Shown here in pieces: positions 13,136 through 19,574 of a stretch of DNA of 19,574 nucleotides. The first letter of the stretch is position 1, and the number at the start of each line of letters is the position of its first letter. Below the pieces are notes generated by a model. The model was not told the origin of the DNA, did not search any database, and saw nothing but the letters and a program-made list of their open reading frames with translations. The translations under genes and the position numbers were made by a program. Origin of the DNA: an uncultured Marmoricola sp. (GTDB lineage Bacteria; Actinomycetota; Actinomycetes; Propionibacteriales; Nocardioidaceae); contig NZ_CALTZE010000079.1 in the NCBI RefSeq assembly GCF_943913695.1, positions 1 through 19,574 on the forward strand, in the 5' to 3' direction.

Positions 13136-13495
13136 TCATGGGTGTCCGCCGTCGATGATTGCGGACTCACTGGAGCCACCAGTCTCGCCTGAGGCCCCAT
13201 TCGGTTCGACTGCTCCAGGTGTCCCTGCATCACCAGGCGGTCCCGCGGGGCCACGTGGTCCGGCGGGGCCAGGCGGTCCAGCGGTTCCGCGGCGATCGAT
13301 AGCAATGACCCTGGTCCCCCGAGGGCAGCGGCCATTGGAGAGGGCCGAGACCACTGTCGAGGTCTTCGTGACGCAGACCTTGACCGTGGGCACCGGTGAT
13401 GAAGCAGCGGGGAGGACAGCGGTGAGACCACTCGCGACGCCTGTCCCAAGCAGCAGCGAGACGGCTGCGACACTTGTCGTACGCGCAACGGACAT
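13136..13495 (-). CDS. Short exported collagen-like protein
   Basis: A 119-aa protein. The N-terminus MSVARTTSVAAVSLLLGTGV looks like a signal peptide or membrane anchor (hydrophobic 8-30). Then comes a small region with two cysteines (Cys41, Cys57: KVCVTK...GRCPRGTRVIAI) typical of actinobacterial collagen-like secreted proteins. About 13 Gly-X-Y triplets follow (70-108: GTAGPPGPAGPRGPAGPPG and onward), broken once by EPN. The C-terminus is not anchored. There is no ribosome-binding site; CATTCT six bases before the ATG suggests a leaderless mRNA. It is separated by 46 bp from the GH74-like gene upstream on the same strand. The function is unknown; Gly-X-Y stalks occur in both bacterial surface proteins and phage fibres. 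Confidence 0.75.
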   Translation of the reverse strand: MSVARTTSVAAVSLLLGTGVASGLTAVLPAASSPVPTVKVCVTKTSTVVSALSNGRCPRGTRVIAIDRRGTAGPPGPAGPRGPAGPPGDAGTPGAVEPNGASGETGGSSESAIIDGGHP

Positions 13496-13541
13496 GGGTA
13501 GAGAATGTCACAAATGTCCGACTTGGGAGGAAGATTCGTGG

Positions 13542-15776
13542 CTAAGTGTTGTCGATGCGCACGAAGCCGAGCCCCTCGGCGCACGCGACATAGAGCCGCC
13601 CGGGGATCACTGTGTCGGCCTCGAGGTCGCGGATGCCGGCGTAGAGACCTCCGGGATGATCGACGATGAACTGCCACGAAATCCCAAGGTCGACGGTGCG
13701 GTAGATGCCGCTGCGTCCCGCGACTTCGCCGTAGGTGTACACCGAGGGGGTACTCGTCCCCGGCATGGGTGCCCCGATCGCTACCCCCTGGGCCTTACGC
13801 AGGCTTCGGGCCTGGGTCCAAACAGCCCCGTCCGCGCTGTGGAATAGTCCTGGGCCTCCGTCGCCAGGCGCTGCCCACAGCCTCGTTCCATCATGCTTCA
13901 GCGTGCTGTTGTAGCGATACGACCCGGATATGCCTGTGATCTGTGTGGCCCTCCAAGTGAGGCCAGCGTCAACGCTGCGCCACAGGACGGGGTATCCGCT
14001 TGATGCCTTGTGGCCCAGGATGAAGAACTTGCCCGGTGTGTGAGGGTCTGAGACCAGCACTCGCCTCGCGAAGGTGTAACGCGGATGGAGGACGTCGTCA
14101 TAGCTCAATCCCTGCAGACTCGCAGCGATCCAGGTCGCGCCCATGTCGCGAGAGGTGTAGACCCGGCAGTCTCGGCCTGTCAGGTTAGATGGCAACCAAA
14201 CGATGTTCGAAGAGTTGTGAGCGGAGACGGCCAAATTGCCAAAGAGCATGTCGCTCGGAGCCGTGCCATTGGCGAGTGCCTCGAAGCGCTGCACATTGGC
14301 TCCGCCGTCGTGGCAATAGCCGGAAGCGCGCCGCGCGGGGTGCGAGCGGCCCGTCAGATCCTGATGGTCGTCCATCAAGACCACGACGAAGTCAGGGTCC
14401 GTGGGTGACACAGCGACATCCCAACCCGACCCGAAAGTGGTTCGGTAGGGCAACTCTGGCCGATCGCCGTGACGCAAGAAGCCGTAGTCCCACTGACATG
14501 TTAACGGCGGGTGACCCCGCGGTCTGATCACTCGATTGGCGACCATCTCTTCGATCCCAACCGACGTATTGATCAAGGTGATCCTGTTGGTCGGAGAAGG
14601 GGAAGACTGCCATACCCCCCGACCCTCGGCCAGAACGATCCGCGGCCCATGAAACCTGATCTGCCCGACCCACATGTACGGGTCATCGCTGGGCATCACC
14701 TGCGTGACGAGCCACGATTCCTGAGATCCATCGGCGTCGGCGAAGTCGAACGCCGTTATGGCAGTCCAGGAAGGTTTCGGGGCTGACGCATTCGCGGTCC
14801 GATAGTAGGAGTGATACTTGGTGATCGCGTCCGGGGCGGCGTAGACGACGTTGGGCTTCGCGGGATCGACGGCGATCGAGGTCCAGGGTTGCCCCTTGGG
14901 AGATATGTCAGCCACATTGCCGTCGCGCCTAACCCGGATGACGCGCCCAGCGCTCGGACCCGGCGCGTACATGGCGGCGTACATGTCACCCGTGGACGAC
15001 TGGACCAGATCTCGCACGTACGCGTTCGCTCCGGACCAGGGCGCGACCACGTGCCAAGTGCGCCCCCCGTCGTCCGAGCGGAGAAGTCCCACGCCGAAAA
15101 CAGCGGCAACGACGCCAGTGTGAGCCCCGCCCTGTATCGGGGAGAACCTGTCAATGGCGATGCAGGAGATTCCTACAGCGTCAAGGGACTCGCGGTCGTT
15201 GACGGCTGATGGCACCGAGGTGACGTTGCTCCAAGTAGTGCCCCCGTCCGAAGACTTCCACATGCCGTCGAGCCGCGTCCCGAGGTACACCTCGGCTGGG
15301 TTGTAGGGGTCTATCGCGATTCGACATCCCGAAACGCGTTCTGTGGCGTTGCCGGCGATGAAGAAGCGTCGGGTCGAGGCGTCCCTCCAAGTGGCACCGG
15401 CGTCCGTGGAGCGGATGACCCGCCCGCCATCACCGCTGCCAACAGCTGCATACACGACATCGGGCGCACTCGGTGCTGCTGCCAGAGCCTCGACCTGATA
15501 GTCGGAGGGAGAGCGACTCGGTGAGGGGACGCCGCCGCTGGTGATGAGCTGCACCCACCGACCCTCGCGGGCGTCGAATCTGTACGCACCTCCTACGTCA
15601 GTGCGGACATACATTGCGTCCTGGCTTACGGAGATGCCAGTTACCCAGCCACCGCCGCCGATCGGCATGGGCCCAGCGCCGTGAGCCGACCGCGCCCAAG
15701 CGGCCTTGGACCCCAGGTAGGCCCGCTGCACTGGGTGTACTCCCAGGCGTAAGTCAACGAGGTCGCTGAATCGCAT
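13542..15776 (-). CDS. GH74-like multi-Asp-box beta-propeller protein with phage-tail-like N-terminus
   Basis: 744 aa. Residues 1-30 (FSDLVDLRLGVHPVQRAYLG then SKAAW) resemble the short LG..V...YLGS..VW segment found at the start of many phage tail proteins. From about 37 the chain resembles GH74 xyloglucanases: IGGGGWVTGI, then YVRTDVGGAYRFD with Asp60, then Asp-box repeats STDAGATW (123-130), SSDGGTTW (175-182) and SDDGGRTW (234-241), with more later (SRDMGATW, SVDAGLTW, TVDLGISW). GIEE...WDYGFLRHGD near 408-438 matches the GH74 region carrying the second catalytic Asp, here Asp430. No signal peptide is seen. The ATG follows the upstream stop by 2 bp. A glycan hydrolase or glycan-binding role is likely; the substrate is unknown. 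A sialidase-like or sortilin-like propeller is the alternative reading. Confidence 0.8.
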   Translation of the reverse strand: MRFSDLVDLRLGVHPVQRAYLGSKAAWARSAHGAGPMPIGGGGWVTGISVSQDAMYVRTDVGGAYRFDAREGRWVQLITSGGVPSPSRSPSDYQVEALAAAPSAPDVVYAAVGSGDGGRVIRSTDAGATWRDASTRRFFIAGNATERVSGCRIAIDPYNPAEVYLGTRLDGMWKSSDGGTTWSNVTSVPSAVNDRESLDAVGISCIAIDRFSPIQGGAHTGVVAAVFGVGLLRSDDGGRTWHVVAPWSGANAYVRDLVQSSTGDMYAAMYAPGPSAGRVIRVRRDGNVADISPKGQPWTSIAVDPAKPNVVYAAPDAITKYHSYYRTANASAPKPSWTAITAFDFADADGSQESWLVTQVMPSDDPYMWVGQIRFHGPRIVLAEGRGVWQSSPSPTNRITLINTSVGIEEMVANRVIRPRGHPPLTCQWDYGFLRHGDRPELPYRTTFGSGWDVAVSPTDPDFVVVLMDDHQDLTGRSHPARRASGYCHDGGANVQRFEALANGTAPSDMLFGNLAVSAHNSSNIVWLPSNLTGRDCRVYTSRDMGATWIAASLQGLSYDDVLHPRYTFARRVLVSDPHTPGKFFILGHKASSGYPVLWRSVDAGLTWRATQITGISGSYRYNSTLKHDGTRLWAAPGDGGPGLFHSADGAVWTQARSLRKAQGVAIGAPMPGTSTPSVYTYGEVAGRSGIYRTVDLGISWQFIVDHPGGLYAGIRDLEADTVIPGRLYVACAEGLGFVRIDNT

Positions 15777-15778
15777 GC

Positions 15779-16069
15779 TCAGTCCATGATGAGGTAAAGC
15801 GTGTCGGTCTGCGGACTAGTCCCCTCGTACTCGGCCTGGGTTAGAGCCACAATCCGTCCGACCCCCTCGCCAGCCACAGAGTTTGGCGCGGGCTCAGGTC
15901 CGGCCGCATCATGTGGCAGGAAGTAGGGCAATTCCGACCAAGGGGTCGTGCCGTCACCGATCTTCTGTAAGCCCGAGTCGGTCTCGAAGCCCGGTTCTCC
16001 TGGCGCAAGAACCGGATCGGCATCGATCCACTGACGCTTGGTTCCCCGCCGGAACTGAATAGTCGGCAT
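15779..16069 (-). CDS. Phage tail-fibre-like N-terminal domain protein
   Basis: A 96-aa protein. Residues 4-50 follow the common phage tail-fibre N-terminal pattern: IQFRRGTKRQW, LAPGEPGFETDSG, then LQKIGDGTTPWSELPY. The end IVALTQAEYEG...TDTLYLIMD matches short segments of actinophage minor tail proteins. The ATG at 16069 has GGAAGGA (16085-16079) nine bases upstream. The stop is followed after 2 bp by the GH74-like gene, so the pair is translationally coupled. No capsid, tail-tube, portal, lysis or integrase gene is near, so this is not an obvious prophage. It may be an adaptor that holds the propeller protein (inference). Confidence 0.75.
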   Translation of the reverse strand: MPTIQFRRGTKRQWIDADPVLAPGEPGFETDSGLQKIGDGTTPWSELPYFLPHDAAGPEPAPNSVAGEGVGRIVALTQAEYEGTSPQTDTLYLIMD

Positions 16070-16151
16070 GTCACGAGATCCTTCCGCAAGTCCTGGTAGT
16101 CCTCGCACACCATCATGACTGAGAGCGGCCTGCGGGGTGGCGCGGTCTGAC

Positions 16152-16192
16152 TCTGGACCAGAATTTTGACTCCGCACCTCCAGGGACATAAT
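16152..16192 (+). promoter_or_regulatory. Flippase promoter with adjacent palindrome
   Basis: TTGACT (16166-16171) and CATAAT (16187-16192) are 15 bp apart, and CATAAT ends six bases before the GTG at 16199. The perfect 11-bp palindrome TCTGGACCAGA (16152-16162) lies four bases upstream of the -35 box and could be an operator. The rest of the divergent gap (16086-16151) shows nothing else recognisable. Confidence 0.55.
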
Positions 16193-16198
16193 GCGCAG

Positions 16199-17407
16199 GT
16201 GACGGATGAGGATGGACAACCTATCCGTGCCTTCAGGAGACCAATCGAACTTGGTCTCTACGCAGCAGCTCCTGCTGCCACTCTGGTGACCGCACCGCTG
16301 TTGGCACAGGACCTCGGGCCGGTTCAGCGCGGCCAGTACGGGTTGGCCGTGGCAATCGCGACCTTGGCGCTGACCGTGGGTTCGTGGGGTCAAGCCGACG
16401 TGCGGTTGGGGATGGCTACAAGCGGAGGGAGCCACTACCCGGCGCATCGAGCGATCGCCTTGGTCGGCGGTGTTGTCGCGGGCGTTGCGTGCGGCGGTTT
16501 CCTCCTCCTTTTGGGACTTCAACCCGCTACTGCAGCAGTCTCGGCGCTGACTGTGCCTGCCCTGAGCACAAGTGGGTTGTGGCAAGCCGAAGCGATTAGA
16601 TCCGGTGCGCTGAGGCCTCTGGCGCTGAGCAACGTCGCGGTTGCCGCGCTTAGAGTGCTGGCCTTTTTGGCCTTGGTGGTGTCTGGCACTATGCGAGCCC
16701 CGACTGCTGTGGCGGCATTTCAGATGTCGCTCCTAGTCGGCCTGCTGCTCACTGTGGGCCTGGCAATCAAGAACCGAGCGCCGGACGAAGGTGGTCCGCG
16801 CGCATGGAGTGCCATGTTGAGTGCAGGTGCTGGAATCACTGCTTTCAACGCAGCGAATGCGCTACTCCAGCGAGCTGACCTGGTCGTTCTGCAGATACGC
16901 GCGACGCCGCTTGACCTAGGACTGTATGCAGCGCCTGCCAGCCTGACCACGGCCGCACTCGCGCTCTCGGCAGCCTTCAAACCTCGCGTGCAAGGGGCGA
17001 TAATTCGAGGCAACTCGAGCGCGGTGGTGTCGCGCGAATTCTTACGCATGCTCGTGCTGGCGGTAGTCGGGGTCACGGCACTGTGGTTTATGGCTCCCAT
17101 GCTCGTTGGCCTGTTATTCGGACCACAGTTTGCTGGTTCGATGGCACCTTTGCGCATTCTGGCACTTGCGATTGTCCCGCTCCTCGTGGTGGACCTCGTT
17201 TATGGTGTCTTCGTCGCCCTGGGGAGAGTTCGAGCGTTGGTGGGCCTGGCGACTATCGGTGCGGTACTCAGCACCAGCCTGCTTTGGCTCCTCGCGCCCT
17301 CCTTCGGCGCGGTTGGAGCCGCGGGCGCTGTTGCTGTGTCCTACGCGGTCACAGGCGTTCTAGGTGTGGCGATGGCAAATCGCTTCCTCGGTCGGTCTAG
17401 TCCTTAG
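16199..17407 (+). CDS. Polysaccharide flippase (Wzx-like, MATE/MOP superfamily)
   Basis: A 402-aa polytopic membrane protein with about 12 hydrophobic segments. The overall layout is that of O-antigen/teichoic-acid-type flippases, which move lipid-linked glycan units across the membrane. Typical features are AQDLGPVQRGQYGLAVAIAT near the N-terminus, QRADLVVLQIRATPLDLGLYA mid-protein, and LFGPQFAGSMAPLRILAL followed by ALGRVRAL in the C-terminal half. The GTG at 16199 is preferred over an in-frame TTG at 16166 because that TTG is part of the -35 box. Base use is clearly less GC-rich than in genes left of 13000. It is first of the plus-strand polysaccharide genes. The substrate cannot be told from sequence. 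Confidence 0.85.
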   Translation: MTDEDGQPIRAFRRPIELGLYAAAPAATLVTAPLLAQDLGPVQRGQYGLAVAIATLALTVGSWGQADVRLGMATSGGSHYPAHRAIALVGGVVAGVACGGFLLLLGLQPATAAVSALTVPALSTSGLWQAEAIRSGALRPLALSNVAVAALRVLAFLALVVSGTMRAPTAVAAFQMSLLVGLLLTVGLAIKNRAPDEGGPRAWSAMLSAGAGITAFNAANALLQRADLVVLQIRATPLDLGLYAAPASLTTAALALSAAFKPRVQGAIIRGNSSAVVSREFLRMLVLAVVGVTALWFMAPMLVGLLFGPQFAGSMAPLRILALAIVPLLVVDLVYGVFVALGRVRALVGLATIGAVLSTSLLWLLAPSFGAVGAAGAVAVSYAVTGVLGVAMANRFLGRSSP

Positions 17408-17536
17408 ACTAGTGGCAAAACGGGCAAATCCTACTTCTGGCTTTCACGGACTGAGACGGAATGTGCCTTCTGTGCAGCGGTCTCCGATGCTCCCTCTAGC
17501 CGCCCAACTCCCCACCCCCCAAAGGACACCTCTCCC

Positions 17537-18475
17537 GTGCTGGAATCCCACAGCGAGATCCAGTCGCCAAGTGTGTGCGTGGTTATCCCGACGAAGGGAA
17601 GGCCGGATCGACTGTCGGAGGCTCTGAGATCCGTCTGGGCTCAGACGCGCCAAGCCGATCAAGTGGTGGTGGTGGTGGACGGACCTGACCCGGCCACAGA
17701 AACTCTTCTTGGCACGTTGCGCGGCAAGGTCGACGTATTACTGTTGCCCGAGTCCCGCGGGGCTGCAGCTGCGAGAAATGCAGGTATCGCCAAGTCGCGT
17801 TGCCAGTGGGTCGCGTTCCTCGACGACGACGACGTGTGGGACCCGGAGAAGCTTGAGCGACAGGTGAGGCATGTCGTAGCAGCGTCCTACAGCGACCGAC
17901 TGGTCGTGGCGACCGGAGCCGTTTGGAAGACCGACTCTGGACAGTTCATCTGGCCTACCCGCGGGCCGCGCGCCGGCGAAGGCATTGCTGACTATCTCTT
18001 CGTCAGGACGGCTCCAGGGGAAGGCATGCTGGCTACACCTACGCTGATGCTGCCGACCAATATCGCGCTCTCGGTGCCGATGCCAGAACACCTCTCGAGC
18101 CACGAGGATTATGATTGGCTCCTGTCGCTCGAAGATGCCGGCGTGGTTTTCGAGGTGATCTTGCAACCACTGGCGACAGTCCAGGCGGCGGCGACTCGGC
18201 AGTCTCTCAGCCGCAACACACGATGGGTCGATTCCCTAGCTTGGGCCGAGGCTCGTCGAGCGCGGATGGGTGAGTTGGCGTTCTCGGCGTTTCTGCTAAC
18301 TCAGGTGGCGCGGCTCGCGGCGCCGAGCGGGATTCGGTCAGCGCTGCACGTCCTGCGCGTCTCGTGCACAGGGCGCCCTCGACCCAGGGACCTTGCGCGA
18401 TTCGCATTGATCGTCGCCTTTCCGGAGTCAATGCGGTGGCGAGTTGGGCAACTAATTTCTGCGAGTCGGACGTGA
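17537..18475 (+). CDS. Glycosyltransferase family 2
   Basis: A 312-aa GT-A fold enzyme that transfers a sugar from an NDP-sugar to a growing glycan. VCVVIPTKGRPDRLSEALRS at the N-terminus, VVVVVDGPDPAT, ESRGAAAARNAGI and the metal-binding FLDDDDVWDPEKLE (about 94-107) are classic GT2 motifs. SSHEDYDWLLSL in the second half supplies the likely ED catalytic base. The GTG at 17537 has AAAGGA ten bases upstream. The 129-bp gap after the flippase (17408-17536) holds no gene. Its stop overlaps the next start (GTGA), so the next gene is coupled to it. Donor and acceptor are unknown. Confidence 0.9.
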   Translation: MLESHSEIQSPSVCVVIPTKGRPDRLSEALRSVWAQTRQADQVVVVVDGPDPATETLLGTLRGKVDVLLLPESRGAAAARNAGIAKSRCQWVAFLDDDDVWDPEKLERQVRHVVAASYSDRLVVATGAVWKTDSGQFIWPTRGPRAGEGIADYLFVRTAPGEGMLATPTLMLPTNIALSVPMPEHLSSHEDYDWLLSLEDAGVVFEVILQPLATVQAAATRQSLSRNTRWVDSLAWAEARRARMGELAFSAFLLTQVARLAAPSGIRSALHVLRVSCTGRPRPRDLARFALIVAFPESMRWRVGQLISASRT

Positions 18476-19485
18476 AGGCACTGCAGTTCCTCCCGCACTC
18501 GTCACCCGGTGGAATGCGCGAGGTCGCCATCGAGATCAGTCGAGCGATGGAGCAGCGAGGTCGCGAAGCGCCTGTCCTGGTCATCGATGACTTGACTAAC
18601 GTGCAGGCGAACCGCCTGTTCGCGATGTTGACCGGCGCATGGCATCTTGTGCGGTTGTTTCTTCGCGAGAGGCCGATCGCCACGGTGGCTCACGCCCCGC
18701 GCACGGCGTTGTTTGTGTCACTTTGTGCGGCCTTGGTCCGCGTCCCCGAGCGCGTCTACGTCGTGCACACGGCTCCCGTTGCTGTCGACGCAGTGACCCG
18801 TCGATTGTTGTTCGCCTTGGTCTGGCTGAAGGCTGTGACTTGTGTAGTCCATGTGGGCACTACCGTGCGATCGCATTACGGCAGCGCGCCAAGATCATTC
18901 AGGGAGGCGTCCTCGGTTATCAAGAATAGCGTCGCGCTCAGCGATAAGGGTGAGGCGCCCATCCGCCTTTCGCCGCCCTTCAAGGCGATCGTGAGCGGTC
19001 GGCTGGTAGCCGCCAAGCGAGTGGACAAGGTCGTGGCGGCCTTCAGTCGCCTACGCGCAAACTGCCTCCTCGAAATCGTGGGCGACGGGCCCGAGAGCAC
19101 TTCGTTGATAGAGCTCGCGGATCAACTTGGGGTGCATGCCGATTTCCTAGGTCACATTGACCGCGAGGACTTGCTCGCTCGCTACACGACGGCCGATCTC
19201 ATGCTTTTCCCCAGTGAGGACGCTGAGGCGCTCCCATTGGTGCTATTGGAGGCTCTTAGCGTCGGCCTGCCCGTCATATCCAACGATATAGCCGCTGCTC
19301 GCGAGGTACTGGGTCAAGCAGGCGTCTACGTCAACGGGGGTCCAGACGAATGGACCGCGTGCATTGACGGTTTGCTGCTGAATCCGTCCGCACGTGAGGG
19401 CTTACGCAACGCGGCTCTTCGGCAGGCGGAGTCGTACTCGCCGAAGCGGTTCGCTGACGCTTGGGAGTCGTTGCTGTGGAGCTAG
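18472..19485 (+). CDS. Glycosyltransferase family 4
   Basis: A 337-aa GT-B fold enzyme. The N-terminal acceptor-side loop LPHSSPGGMREVA (8-20) and the C-terminal donor domain are both present: SGRLVAAKRVDKVVAAF from 175 with Arg177 and Lys182, LLEIVGDGPES, then FLGHIDREDLLARYTTADL. The EX7E motif EALPLVLLE is at 252-260. I start at the GTG at 18472, which overlaps the preceding TGA by 4 bp (GTGA); an in-frame ATG at 18364 lies within the GT2 gene and would add 36 non-family residues. Codon use matches the flippase and GT2, less GC-biased than the backbone. It is likely a retaining sugar transferase of the same polysaccharide pathway. Confidence 0.9.
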   Translation: MKALQFLPHSSPGGMREVAIEISRAMEQRGREAPVLVIDDLTNVQANRLFAMLTGAWHLVRLFLRERPIATVAHAPRTALFVSLCAALVRVPERVYVVHTAPVAVDAVTRRLLFALVWLKAVTCVVHVGTTVRSHYGSAPRSFREASSVIKNSVALSDKGEAPIRLSPPFKAIVSGRLVAAKRVDKVVAAFSRLRANCLLEIVGDGPESTSLIELADQLGVHADFLGHIDREDLLARYTTADLMLFPSEDAEALPLVLLEALSVGLPVISNDIAAAREVLGQAGVYVNGGPDEWTACIDGLLLNPSAREGLRNAALRQAESYSPKRFADAWESLLWS

Positions 19486-19574
19486 AGGGCCGCCGTGGCT
19501 GGGAACGGCCGCGTTTTGTTGGTAAGAGTCCCCGGGAGTGGTGGGGTTTGAGGGCTGGCGGCGCGGCGTGAAGA

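Noticed and set aside
13155..13847. Plus-strand frame of 230 codons over the collagen-like gene
   Set aside because: Gly/Pro-rich repeats read on either strand stay open; the minus strand has the signal peptide, ordered Gly-X-Y triplets and the Cys motif.
16166..16198. TTG at 16166 as flippase start
   Set aside because: This TTG is the start of the TTGACT -35 box, and a -10 box lies between it and the GTG at 16199.
19476..19571. 31-codon frame starting GTG at the end of the GT4 gene
   Set aside because: It overlaps the GT4 gene, has no ribosome-binding site or recognisable motif, and the window ends too soon to judge what follows 19486.

Overview
The window is high-GC actinobacterial DNA, most likely from Nocardioides or a close relative in the Nocardioidaceae. 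The main reasons are a mycothiol synthase gene (mycothiol is an actinobacterial thiol), an orphan GlnR regulator, many start codons placed 6-8 bases after a TANNNT box (leaderless mRNAs), and dispersed GGTCGAGGA...GCGCAGCGC...TCTCGAGACC and CTCCCTGAGG...CACGAAGGGCG repeats that I associate with Nocardioides-type genomes. The genus is inference; no rRNA or other marker gene is present.

Region 1 (1-12966) looks like conserved chromosomal backbone and has very high GC. From left to right it carries the start of polyphosphate kinase ppk1 (minus, cut by the window edge); an HSL-family esterase; rmlB and rmlA (dTDP-rhamnose precursor synthesis, divergent with 19 bp between start codons); mycothiol synthase mshD (minus); a 240-bp repeat block; glnR (minus); and a MoaD/ThiS-type sulfur carrier with a membrane-anchored thioredoxin. 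A repeat-rich gap is followed by a short cysteine-containing leader peptide and a sulfur operon (DUF4395 membrane protein, thiosulfate sulfurtransferase, DUF1416 protein, VanZ-like protein). The rest of the block is a small membrane protein, D-aminoacyl-tRNA deacylase dtd (minus), a YgfZ-type Fe-S assembly factor, a small cupin, a nitrobindin-type heme protein and a Nur-like Fur-family regulator. Several of these genes share a theme of sulfur, thiol and redox metabolism: mycothiol, sulfur carrier, rhodanese, thioredoxin, Fe-S repair, heme and metal sensing.

Region 2 (about 12967-19574) has visibly lower GC and looser codon use and reads as an acquired surface-polysaccharide island. On the minus strand are three unusual genes: a 96-aa protein built like the N-terminal piece of a phage tail fibre, a 744-aa GH74-like beta-propeller protein that starts with a phage-tail-like segment, and a short collagen-like protein. 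On the plus strand are a polysaccharide flippase, a family 2 glycosyltransferase and a family 4 glycosyltransferase, the last two overlapping by 4 bp.

The most interesting signals are: (i) a leaderless cysteine leader peptide whose last codons are complementary to the ribosome-binding site of the sulfur operon, which looks like a complete translational attenuator; (ii) the chromosomal tail-fibre-like and GH74-like gene pair inside a glycan locus; (iii) a Fur-family gene whose only usable start codons lie upstream of or inside dispersed repeats, so about 110 repeat-encoded residues would precede the Fur domain; (iv) a five-copy 35-bp repeat array closed by a perfect 15-bp inverted repeat; and (v) overlapping back-to-back -10 boxes that would give two leaderless mRNAs for rmlA and rmlB.
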